Below, piece after piece: positions 7,957 through 14,441 of a stretch of 34,049 bases of DNA. Position numbers and translations under genes: made by a program. Numbering within the stretch: position 1 is the first letter of the stretch; each line of letters begins with the position of its first letter. The DNA comes from Rubrivivax sp. (GTDB lineage: Bacteria; Pseudomonadota; Gammaproteobacteria; Burkholderiales; Burkholderiaceae_C): NCBI GenBank assembly GCA_019635285.1, contig JAHBZS010000051.1, positions 1 through 34,049 on the forward strand, given 5' to 3'. Under the pieces are notes generated by a model that was not told the DNA's origin, made no database searches, and saw only the letters and a list, made by a program, of their open reading frames with translations.

Positions 7957-8598
7957 TCATGCGCGGCGCTTGCGGGACGCCTTGGCGGCGGGTTTCGCTG
8001 TCTTTTTGGCTGCCGGCGCCTTGGCCGCCGGTGCGGCCGCGGCCGCGGCGCGGGCCGCCAGATTGCGCGCCGCGATGGCACCGCCATCCTTCATCGCCTT
8101 GGTGGCGATCTCGGTGAACTGCTGGGTCAGCGCGCCCCACCATTGCATCGGGTCGACGGCCGGCTTGGCGGGCGCGGCGTCGGCGGTGGCTTCGGCGGGG
8201 GAGGCGGCCGCTTGGGCCTGCGGCTTCGGCGGCGGGGCCGGCGGGGCTGGCGGTGAGGCGCGGGCCGGCGCGAGGGGCGGCTCCGCGGCGGCAGGCCGGG
8301 TGGGCAAGCTCAGCGCGTTGCGCAGGTCGGCCATCGGCAGGTTCATGGTCTGCAGGGTCGACAGCGTCATGCGCTGCACCTCCAGCGCCTGCACGGTCAT
8401 GCCGATCATGCGCGCGTTCTGTTCCAGCCAGAACTGCAGCGTCTTCATCTCGCTGATGCGCTTTTCCAGCTCGTCGGGGTTCAGCGTCGGCGCAACCCAC
8501 TGGCCCATGGCCGGCGCCGCCTGGCCGGCGCTCTGCATCAGGTTGTTCAGGAAGTCGAAGCCGGGGACCAGCTTCGCGAACGCGTTGGGGTCGATCAT
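7957..8598 (-). CDS. phaM: PhaM-type polyhydroxyalkanoate granule regulatory protein
   Basis: A 213 aa protein resembling Ralstonia PhaM, which activates PHB synthase and links PHB granules to the nucleoid. The N-terminal half matches the family: GQWVAPTLNPDELEKRI, then LQFWLEQNARMIGMTVQALE (residues 55-74). A Pro/Ala linker leads to the conserved VDPMQWWGALTQQF. The tail is Ala/Lys-rich (PAAKKTAKPAAKASRKRRA), like the histone-like DNA-binding tail of PhaM. The start at 8598 has a strong AAGGAG Shine-Dalgarno 4 nt upstream, which rules out the in-frame ATG at 8631. FIST follows after 4 bp. PHA synthase is not in this window. Confidence 0.88.
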   Translation of the reverse strand: MIDPNAFAKLVPGFDFLNNLMQSAGQAAPAMGQWVAPTLNPDELEKRISEMKTLQFWLEQNARMIGMTVQALEVQRMTLSTLQTMNLPMADLRNALSLPTRPAAAEPPLAPARASPPAPPAPPPKPQAQAAASPAEATADAAPAKPAVDPMQWWGALTQQFTEIATKAMKDGGAIAARNLAARAAAAAAPAAKAPAAKKTAKPAAKASRKRRA

Positions 8599-8629
8599 GG
8601 CGCTCCTTGCCGTGGCGGGGACGAGGGCC

Positions 8630-8635
8630 ATTGTG
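8630..8635 (-). promoter_or_regulatory. Candidate -10 box of phaM
   Basis: CACAAT on the minus strand would start a transcript near 8623, leaving a leader of about 25 nt that contains the AAGGAG ribosome-binding site (8608-8603). No clear -35 is seen, so support is weak. Confidence 0.25.
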
Positions 8636-8674
8636 CGCGCCGTGGCAGGCGCTGCAAAGCGCGGCGTCGCGCCT

Positions 8675-9163
8675 TCAGTCGGCGGCCGTGCCCAGGTCGA
8701 AGATCAGTTCGCCGTCGGCCTGGCGCCAGTGCAGCCGGCTGAGCACGTCCATGCCCAGCAGCGGCGCGCCCAGCGCCGGCAGCGCGGTGATGCGCAACTG
8801 TTGCGCGCGCACGCCGCCCTGCAGTTCCAGGTCGGCGCGCACGACCTCGCCCTGCACCGTGCCGCCGGCGGTCTGCGATCGTGTCTGGCCTTCCACCGGC
8901 AGCTGCAGCCGGCGCGCCAGCTCGGCCGGCAGCGCGCTGCGCGTGGCGCCGGTGTCGACCAGGAAATCCACCGCGTGGCCGTTGACCCGGGCCGGCCAGT
9001 GGTAGTGGCCGTCGGGGCCGCGGCGGATGACGACCTCGCCGCCGGCGACCTCGAAGCGCGCGCGCTGCTGCTGCGACAGCAGGGCCTGCACCGCCAGGAA
9101 CAAGGCCACGCCGACCAGCAGCCACACCGTGACCACCTTCAGGCTGCGCGGCAGTTCGTTCAT
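8675..9163 (-). CDS. Membrane-anchored retropepsin-like aspartic protease (clan AA)
   Basis: A 162 aa protein with one N-terminal transmembrane segment (about residues 8-29). A retropepsin-like domain follows, with the catalytic FLVDTGATRS (Asp70-Thr-Gly-Ala) and a C-terminal LLGMDVLSRL motif. Clan AA proteases of this size (TIGR02281-like) act as homodimers, since each chain supplies one Asp. The topology puts the protease domain in the periplasm. Substrates are unknown. The ATG at 9163 overlaps the restored stop of the upstream FAH-family gene as ATGA, so the two are probably co-translated. The following gene, phaM, is 76 bp away and has its own ribosome-binding site. Confidence 0.85.
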   Translation of the reverse strand: MNELPRSLKVVTVWLLVGVALFLAVQALLSQQQRARFEVAGGEVVIRRGPDGHYHWPARVNGHAVDFLVDTGATRSALPAELARRLQLPVEGQTRSQTAGGTVQGEVVRADLELQGGVRAQQLRITALPALGAPLLGMDVLSRLHWRQADGELIFDLGTAAD

Positions 9164-10141
9164 GCAGCGGCGGCGACACGCTGGTCGATGGCGCCGAACA
9201 CGCTCTGGCCCTCGCCGTCAAGCGCCTCGATGCGCAGCCGGTCGCCGAAGGCCATGTAGGCGGTGCGCGGCTCGCCGTGTTCCAGCAGCTCGCGCGCGCT
9301 GCTCGATGAGGCAGCCAACGCCGGCCGCCGCGTCGCGCTGGCTCAGCGTGCCGCTGCCGACGATGCTGCCGGCGCGCACGTGGCGCGTGCGCGCCAGGTG
9401 CGCGATCAGCTGGCCGAAGTGCAGGCTCATCTCGGCGCCGCTGTCCAGGTGGCCGACGCGCCGGCCGTTCCAGTGCACGTCCACCGTCAGGTGCGCGCGG
9501 CCGCCGCGCCAGGCGCCGCCCAGCTCGTCGGGCGTCACCGCCACCGGCGCGAAGGCGGTGGCCGGCTTGCTCTGCAGAAAGCCGAAGAGCTTGGCCAGTT
9601 CGGCGGGGATCAGCTCGCGCAGGCTCCAGTCGTTGGCCAGCATCAGCAGGCGCACGCCGTCCAGCGCCGCGTCGGGGCCGGCGCCCATGCGCACATCGCC
9701 GGTGATCACCGCCAGCTCGGCCTCGAAGTCGATGCCCCAGGCGGTGTCGGCGAAGAGCGCGTCGTCGTGCGCGCCGAGCAGGTCGTCGCTGCCGCCCTGG
9801 TACATGCGCGGGTCGTCCATGAAGTCGGCCGGCGGCTCGGCGCCGCGCGAACGGCTGATCAGGTCGATGTGGTTGGGGAAGGCGGAGCCGTCGGCCCACT
9901 GGTAGGCGCGCGGCAGCGGCGCCATGCACTGCTGGGGGTCGAAGGCGAAGGCGTGGCGCGCCTTGCCGTGGTTGAGCGTCTGGCTCAGGTCTTCCAGCTG
10001 CGGCGACAGGAAATTCCAGTCGTCCAGCACCTGTTGCAGGCGGGTGGCGATGCCGGTGGCGAAATGGGCGGTCTGCAGGTCGCGCGAGACGACCACCAGC
10101 TGGCCATCGCGCGAACCGTCCTTGTAGGTGGCGAGCTTCAT
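9160..10141 (-). pseudogene. Fumarylacetoacetate hydrolase family gene with C-terminal frameshift
   Basis: From MKLATYKDGSRDGQLVVVSR the product follows FAH-family proteins closely, including the GIDFEAELAVITGDV metal-site segment. The original frame runs into a nonsense tail after CLIEQRAR and stops at 9218. Shifting frame at the CG repeat (9291-9298) restores ELLEHGEPRTAYMAFGDRLR and then GQSVFGAIDQRV, ending at a TGA at 9160-9162 that overlaps the next gene's ATG. The repaired protein would be 327 aa, the usual length. The change equals loss of one CG dinucleotide (four units where five fit). It may be a real mutation, phase variation or a sequencing error. The ATG at 10141 has a GAGG site 6 nt upstream. 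The family includes ring-cleavage pathway hydrolases, but the exact substrate is unknown. Confidence 0.88.
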
Positions 10142-10164
10142 GCAAGTCCTCGGTTGGTGGCACC

Positions 10165-10170
10165 ATTGTC
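10165..10170 (-). promoter_or_regulatory. Candidate -10 box of the FAH-family gene
   Basis: GACAAT on the minus strand lies 23 nt before the ATG at 10141, leaving a leader of about 17 nt with the GAGG ribosome-binding site. It sits in the 31-bp gap shared with the divergent DUF3108 gene, so any regulation here would touch both directions. Confidence 0.3.
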
Positions 10171-10172
10171 CG

Positions 10173-11219
10173 ATGCAGGCGAAGCGGCGGTCGACGGCCC
10201 GCGGCGGCGCGGTGGCGCTGCTGGGCTTGGCCGTGCTCGCGCTGCACCTGCTGCTGTTGCACGGCGTGTGGCCGTTGCCGGCACCGCCCGGCGCGTCGGG
10301 CACGGTGGCGCTGCAGGTCCGGCGCATTGCCGCGGCGTCGCCGCCGGTGGCCGAGGTGCCAGCGGTGCCCGAGCCTGCGCCCGCCGCCCCGCCGCCGGTG
10401 GCCGCAGCGGTGCGCCCGCAGGTGCCGGTGAAGGCCCCGCCGCCGTCCCCGGCCGTGCAGGCCCCGGTGCCGATGCCCGCGCCAGCGCCTGCGCCATCCG
10501 GCGAAGCACCCGCGCCATCCGGCGAGGCGCCGTGGCCCGTCTATGCGACGCGGCTGCCGGAGGCCGCCGAGCTGCACTACCGCGTGCAGCGTGGCGACCG
10601 CGTCGGCAGTGCCCAACTGCAGTGGCAGCCGGGCGACGCCGGCTACCGGCTGCGCCTGGACACGCGCTGGCCGGGCCAGGCGCCGCGTGGCCTGGCCAGC
10701 CACGGCCGCGTCGACGCCGAAGGCGTGGCGCCGGTGCGCCATGCCGAACTGCAGCGTGCCCGCGAAGTGCGCGCCGTGAACTTCCAGCGCGAGGCCGGGC
10801 GCATCACCTTCTCCGGCCCGCAGCTGGCCTATGAGCTGCAGCCGGGCGCGCAGGACCGGCTGAGCTGGCTGATCCAGCTGCCGGCCATCCTGCAGGCCGA
10901 CGCGACGCTCGCGCGGCAGGGGACGACGGTGCGGATCTTCGTCGTCGGCACGCGCGGCGATGCCGAGCCCTGGCGCTTCGAGGTGCAGGCGCACGAGGCG
11001 CTGGAGCTGCCGGCAGGCGCGGTGGCGCGGGCCCTGTACCTGCGGCGCGAGCCGACGCGACCCTACGACACCCGGGTCGAGGTCTGGCTGGACCCGGCAC
11101 GCGAGCACCTACCGGTGCGTGCGCGCTTCACCACCGTGCCCGGCGGCGTGCCGCTGCAGATGGATCTGGCCTCCGCCGCGGCGGAGGACCTTGAAATCGG
11201 CGCGCCGGCACCCAGGTAG
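10173..11219 (+). CDS. DUF3108 domain envelope protein with TonB-like proline-rich linker
   Basis: A 348 aa protein. The N-terminus is basic and followed by one hydrophobic segment (GGAVALLGLAVLALHLLLLH, about residues 11-30), so it is probably anchored in the inner membrane. A Pro/Ala/Val-rich linker of about 80 residues resembles the periplasm-spanning arm of TonB and includes a doubled APAPSGEA unit. The C-terminal 230 residues form a DUF3108-like domain (AELHYRVQRGDRVGSAQLQW... through GVPLQMDL). Function is unknown; DUF3108 proteins are usually periplasmic. The start at 10173 (MQAKRRS) is preferred over 10128, which would run across the FAH-family start. It is divergent from that gene. 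Confidence 0.8.
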   Translation: MQAKRRSTARGGAVALLGLAVLALHLLLLHGVWPLPAPPGASGTVALQVRRIAAASPPVAEVPAVPEPAPAAPPPVAAAVRPQVPVKAPPPSPAVQAPVPMPAPAPAPSGEAPAPSGEAPWPVYATRLPEAAELHYRVQRGDRVGSAQLQWQPGDAGYRLRLDTRWPGQAPRGLASHGRVDAEGVAPVRHAELQRAREVRAVNFQREAGRITFSGPQLAYELQPGAQDRLSWLIQLPAILQADATLARQGTTVRIFVVGTRGDAEPWRFEVQAHEALELPAGAVARALYLRREPTRPYDTRVEVWLDPAREHLPVRARFTTVPGGVPLQMDLASAAAEDLEIGAPAPR

Positions 11220-11239
11220 CCCTGCAGGGGGGTCACCTC

Positions 11240-11506
11240 ATGCAAATGCTCTACAACTCGGACAGCTTCGCGGTACTGCAGATCGAATTCGGCGAGCCGG
11301 CCACCGGCACCGAGGGGCCGGCGCGCGGCGGCTACGAAATCGTCGACAAGTTCGCCCGCAAGGGCATCTTCATCGAAGGCGCCGTCGCGCAGAGCTTCCA
11401 CGACGGCGTGCGGGCGCTCATCGACAAAGGCCCCACCGAAGAGGCGCTGGACGAGTACATCGCCGGCTACACCACGCTGGCCCAGCAGCCGATGCACCTG
11501 CATTGA
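11240..11506 (+). CDS. DUF3567 family protein
   Basis: A small 88 aa protein beginning MQMLYNSDSFAVLQIEFGEP, with GGYEIVDKFARKGIFIEGAVAQSF in the middle and DEYIAGYTTLAQQPMHLH at the end. This matches the conserved pattern of DUF3567, a family I know from Burkholderiales genomes and for which no function is established. There is no signal peptide or membrane segment. It lies 20 bp after the DUF3108 gene on the same strand. A perfect tandem 10-bp duplication (11496-11515) spans its stop codon. Confidence 0.85.
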   Translation: MQMLYNSDSFAVLQIEFGEPATGTEGPARGGYEIVDKFARKGIFIEGAVAQSFHDGVRALIDKGPTEEALDEYIAGYTTLAQQPMHLH

Positions 11507-11515
11507 CCTGCATTG
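11496..11515 (+). repeat. Tandem 10-bp duplication over the DUF3567 stop
   Basis: ACCTGCATTG occurs twice without a gap; the first copy encodes the final Leu-His and the stop begins at its end. The second copy lies after the stop and does not change the protein. It looks like a simple slippage duplication. Confidence 0.8.
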
Positions 11516-11587
11516 GCGCCAGGGGCTTGCGGCCACCCCCGCACTGCGCCAAGATGCCGCGCATCGTGAAGCGCGGCAGGAGGTGCG

Positions 11588-13897
11588 ATGGCCCGAGGCC
11601 AAGGCGGAGCACGCTGGGTGCTGTCACCGGGGCTGGAAGAGGCGCCGGTACTCGACCGGCTGTGCTCGCACTTCGTGCTGACGCTGACGCTGCGCCAGGC
11701 GGGCCGCTTCAACCTGCGGCGTGACTGCAACAGCCTGCTGGCGCTGACCGGCCGCCACTTGGTCTGGCCGCCGGCGGTGCTGGCCCGGCTGCGTGCCTAC
11801 CTGAAGCTGCGCTGCAAGGGCAACGAAGCCTGGCGCGGCCACGAGGCCCTGAGCGACGAGGCCTTCATCGAGCGCTACGGCGCCTGGCGCGGCGCCTACG
11901 AGGAAGGCAGCCTGTTCTTCTACCTCGACGAATACGTCAAGGATGCGTCCAAGGACCTGCTCGCCGTGCTCGGCGCCAGCTGCGACTGGCTGGAGCGCCG
12001 GCTGAAGAAGGAAGCCACGCTGGTCGAGAAGAACATCGACGCGCTGGCCGGCCTGCTGCAGCTGAACCCGGCCGAGCGCGCGCTGCTGCTCTACGGCACG
12101 CTGGCGCGCTACCAGCGCGACCTGCGCGGGCTGCTGGTGGAGTTCAAGGTGTCCAGCGCGCAGGAAGCCTACGCCGCCATCGCCTCGGTGGCCGGCGTCG
12201 ACGCGCGCGACGTGGCCGAAGCGCTGCGCGCCGGCTCGCGGCTGGAGCGCGTGGGCATGGTCGAGAACCTGATCTCCGAACACAACATCACCGACCTGGC
12301 CGACCTGATGAAGGTCAGCGAGCAGCTGCCGCCCGTGCTGATGCGCGAGTACCCGCAGCCCGGCGACCTGATGGCGGTGTTCACCCGCCCGGCGACCAAG
12401 AGCGAACTCACGCTCGCCGACTTCGGCTTCGTCGCCGAGGACGCGAACATGCTGTGCGCGCTGCTGCGCAATGCCGTCGCGCGCAAGGAACCCGGCGTCA
12501 ACGTGCTGCTCTACGGCCCCCCCGGCACCGGCAAGACCGAGCTCGCCAAGGTCTGCGCGGCGGCCACCGGGCTGGAGCTGTACGAAGTGGAATACGCCGA
12601 CCGCGACGGCAACTCGTTGAGCGGGCGCGACCGCTACCGCAGCCTGCAGATCAGCCAGGTGTTCCTGAAGGGCAGCGCCGACGTGGCGCTGCTGTTCGAC
12701 GAGGTCGAGGACGTGTTCCCGCCGATCAGCACCGAGGCGGCGCAGTTGATCGCGCGGCTGGACAGCGCCGACGCCAGCCCCGGCAACATGAACAGCAGCG
12801 TCAGCGGCAAGGCCTGGGTCAACCAGATCCTGGAGACCAACCCGGTGCCGGTGATCTGGGTGACCAACCGCATCGAGCAGATCGACCCGGCCTTCCGGCG
12901 GCGCTTCCAGTACCACCTGCTGCTGAAGAGCCCGCCGCCGGGCGCGCGCGAGGCGCTGGTGGCGCGCGCGCTGGCCGGGGTGCCGGTGGGTGAGGGCTTC
13001 GCCGCCAAGCTGGCCGAGCGGCGCGCGCTGACGCCGGCGCAGATCCGCACCGCGGTGCGCTTCGCGCAGCTGGCGCACGACGGCGGCGGCGATTTCGAGG
13101 CGCTGATCCAGCGCCAGCTCGGCAACGCCGACCAGGCGCTGGGCAGCGCCGGCGAACGCGGCGCGCGGCCGGTGGTCACGGCCTACGACCTCGGTTTGCT
13201 GAACGTGGAATCGCGCTTCGAGGTGCCGCGCATCCTGGAGGCGCTGCGGCGCCGCGGCCACGGCAGCCTGTGCTTCCACGGCGCGCCCGGCACCGGCAAG
13301 ACGGCGCTGGCCGAACACATTGCCGCCGCGCTGCAGCGCCCGCTGATGATCCGCCAGGCCAGCGACCTCGCCAGCAAGTTCGTCGGCGAGACCGAGCAGA
13401 ACATGGCACGCATGTTCGAGGAGGCGCAGTCCGAGGGCGCGGTGCTGCTGCTGGACGAGGCCGACAGCTTCTTGCGCAGCCGACGCATGGCCGAGCGGCA
13501 CTACGAGGTGACCGAGGTCAACGAGATGCTGCAGGGCATGGAGCGCTTCGGCGGCGTGTTCATCTGCACCACCAACCTGTTCGACGATCTGGACGAGGCG
13601 GCGCTGCGCCGCTTCACCTTCAAGCTGCGCTTCCGTGCGTTGCTGGGCGCGCAGCGCGAGCGCATGTTCGTGCTCGAGGCGCTGGGCGGCGAGGCGCAGC
13701 GCCTGAGCGACGAGCAGCGCGCGCGCCTGGCGGTGCTGGACCAGCTGACGGCCGGCGACTTTGCCGCCGTCAAGCGCCAGGTCGAGATCCTCGGCGAGGC
13801 CTTCGCGCCGGACGAGTTCCTGTCGCAGCTGGAGAGCGAACACCGTGCCAAGCCCGAGGTGCGGCAGCGCCGCGGCATCGGCTTCGTGAAGGCGTAG
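11588..13897 (+). CDS. Tandem AAA+ ATPase (two AAA modules), function unknown
   Basis: A 769 aa protein. Residues 1-270 form an alpha-helical N-terminal region with no family I recognise. Module 1 has Walker A GPPGTGKT (310-317), Walker B LLFDEVED (368-375), a sensor-1 Asn near 427 and arginines 437-439. Module 2 has Walker A GAPGTGKT (565-572), Walker B LLLDEADS (620-627), sensor-1 TTN near 661-663 and FVGETEQN ahead of it, as in classic AAA proteins. Both modules look able to bind and hydrolyse ATP. The layout recalls two-ring remodelers such as CDC48/ClpATPases, but no substrate domain is recognisable. A good AGGAGG site precedes the ATG. The neighbours (DUF3567 upstream, convergent vsr downstream) give no clear role. 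Confidence 0.85.
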   Translation: MARGQGGARWVLSPGLEEAPVLDRLCSHFVLTLTLRQAGRFNLRRDCNSLLALTGRHLVWPPAVLARLRAYLKLRCKGNEAWRGHEALSDEAFIERYGAWRGAYEEGSLFFYLDEYVKDASKDLLAVLGASCDWLERRLKKEATLVEKNIDALAGLLQLNPAERALLLYGTLARYQRDLRGLLVEFKVSSAQEAYAAIASVAGVDARDVAEALRAGSRLERVGMVENLISEHNITDLADLMKVSEQLPPVLMREYPQPGDLMAVFTRPATKSELTLADFGFVAEDANMLCALLRNAVARKEPGVNVLLYGPPGTGKTELAKVCAAATGLELYEVEYADRDGNSLSGRDRYRSLQISQVFLKGSADVALLFDEVEDVFPPISTEAAQLIARLDSADASPGNMNSSVSGKAWVNQILETNPVPVIWVTNRIEQIDPAFRRRFQYHLLLKSPPPGAREALVARALAGVPVGEGFAAKLAERRALTPAQIRTAVRFAQLAHDGGGDFEALIQRQLGNADQALGSAGERGARPVVTAYDLGLLNVESRFEVPRILEALRRRGHGSLCFHGAPGTGKTALAEHIAAALQRPLMIRQASDLASKFVGETEQNMARMFEEAQSEGAVLLLDEADSFLRSRRMAERHYEVTEVNEMLQGMERFGGVFICTTNLFDDLDEAALRRFTFKLRFRALLGAQRERMFVLEALGGEAQRLSDEQRARLAVLDQLTAGDFAAVKRQVEILGEAFAPDEFLSQLESEHRAKPEVRQRRGIGFVKA

Positions 13898-13903
13898 CGC
13901 GCG

Positions 13904-14275
13904 TCAGCGCTGCCGCAGGCGCGCGGCCAGCGCGTCGACGGTGCCCGGCTGTTCGAGCTGGCATTCCCAGACGGTTTCGACCTGCCATCCGGCCTCGCGC
14001 AGCGCGGCCTGCTGCAGGTGGTCCTGCGCGCGGTTGGCGGCGATCTTCTCGGCCCAGCTGCCCACCTGGAACTGCGGCGCGGCGCGGCCCTGCGCGCAGT
14101 CGTGGCCGTGCCAGAAGCAGTCGTGCACGAAGATCACGCTGCGCCGGCGCGGCAGCACCAGGTCCGGCGGACCGGGCAGGTCGTGCGCCTTGCGCGAGAA
14201 GCGCAGCCCGGCGCGGTGCAGCTGGCGCCGCAACGACATGTCCGGCGCCTCGCCGTCGGAAAGAAGCCTTGTCAT
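13904..14275 (-). CDS. vsr: Vsr-type very short patch repair endonuclease (short N-terminus)
   Basis: The product (123 aa from ATG 14275) matches Vsr mismatch endonucleases, which nick next to T:G mismatches formed by deamination of 5-methylcytosine. LPGPPDLVL carries the Asp equivalent to E. coli Asp51 (here Asp38). VHDCFWHGHDC carries the His64/His69 equivalents (His51, His56), with Asp replacing the usual Gly. WECQLEQP matches the C-terminal WEC motif. The usual N-terminal RSxxMxxIRxKxT segment is missing or diverged, and the glutamate of PE is Asp (APDMSLRR). A GTG upstream in the same frame (codon at about 14320) could restore it. No Dcm-type methyltransferase gene is nearby. The stop lies 6 bp from the convergent AAA+ gene. 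Confidence 0.8.
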   Translation of the reverse strand: MTRLLSDGEAPDMSLRRQLHRAGLRFSRKAHDLPGPPDLVLPRRRSVIFVHDCFWHGHDCAQGRAAPQFQVGSWAEKIAANRAQDHLQQAALREAGWQVETVWECQLEQPGTVDALAARLRQR

Positions 14276-14441
14276 CGATAGGGGATTGTCGGCCAGGTCG
14301 CTGCGTGAGGAGGAAGCCACCTTACAGGATGGCGGCCCCGGCCACGGCTCAAGTTGTATCCGAGCGCGCCGATAGCAGACACGTCGTCGCCCCGCCTGCC
14401 GTCGTGGCCGCGGACGCCCAGCCCCCAACGCCGCACCGCCC
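14276..14441. other. Divergent intergenic region vsr / GGDEF-EAL gene
   Basis: A 166-bp gap between the Vsr start and the GTG of the cyclic-di-GMP gene. It should hold both promoters, but I could not pick a convincing -10/-35 pair, and there is no Shine-Dalgarno before the GTG. GACAAT on the minus strand just before vsr is a possible -10 box for it. Confidence 0.4.

Noticed and set aside
13890-13912. Short AGCGC/GCGCT pairing between the AAA+ and vsr stops as a bidirectional terminator
   Set aside because: The stem is only 5 bp, there is no T-tract, and such pairs are frequent in GC-rich DNA.
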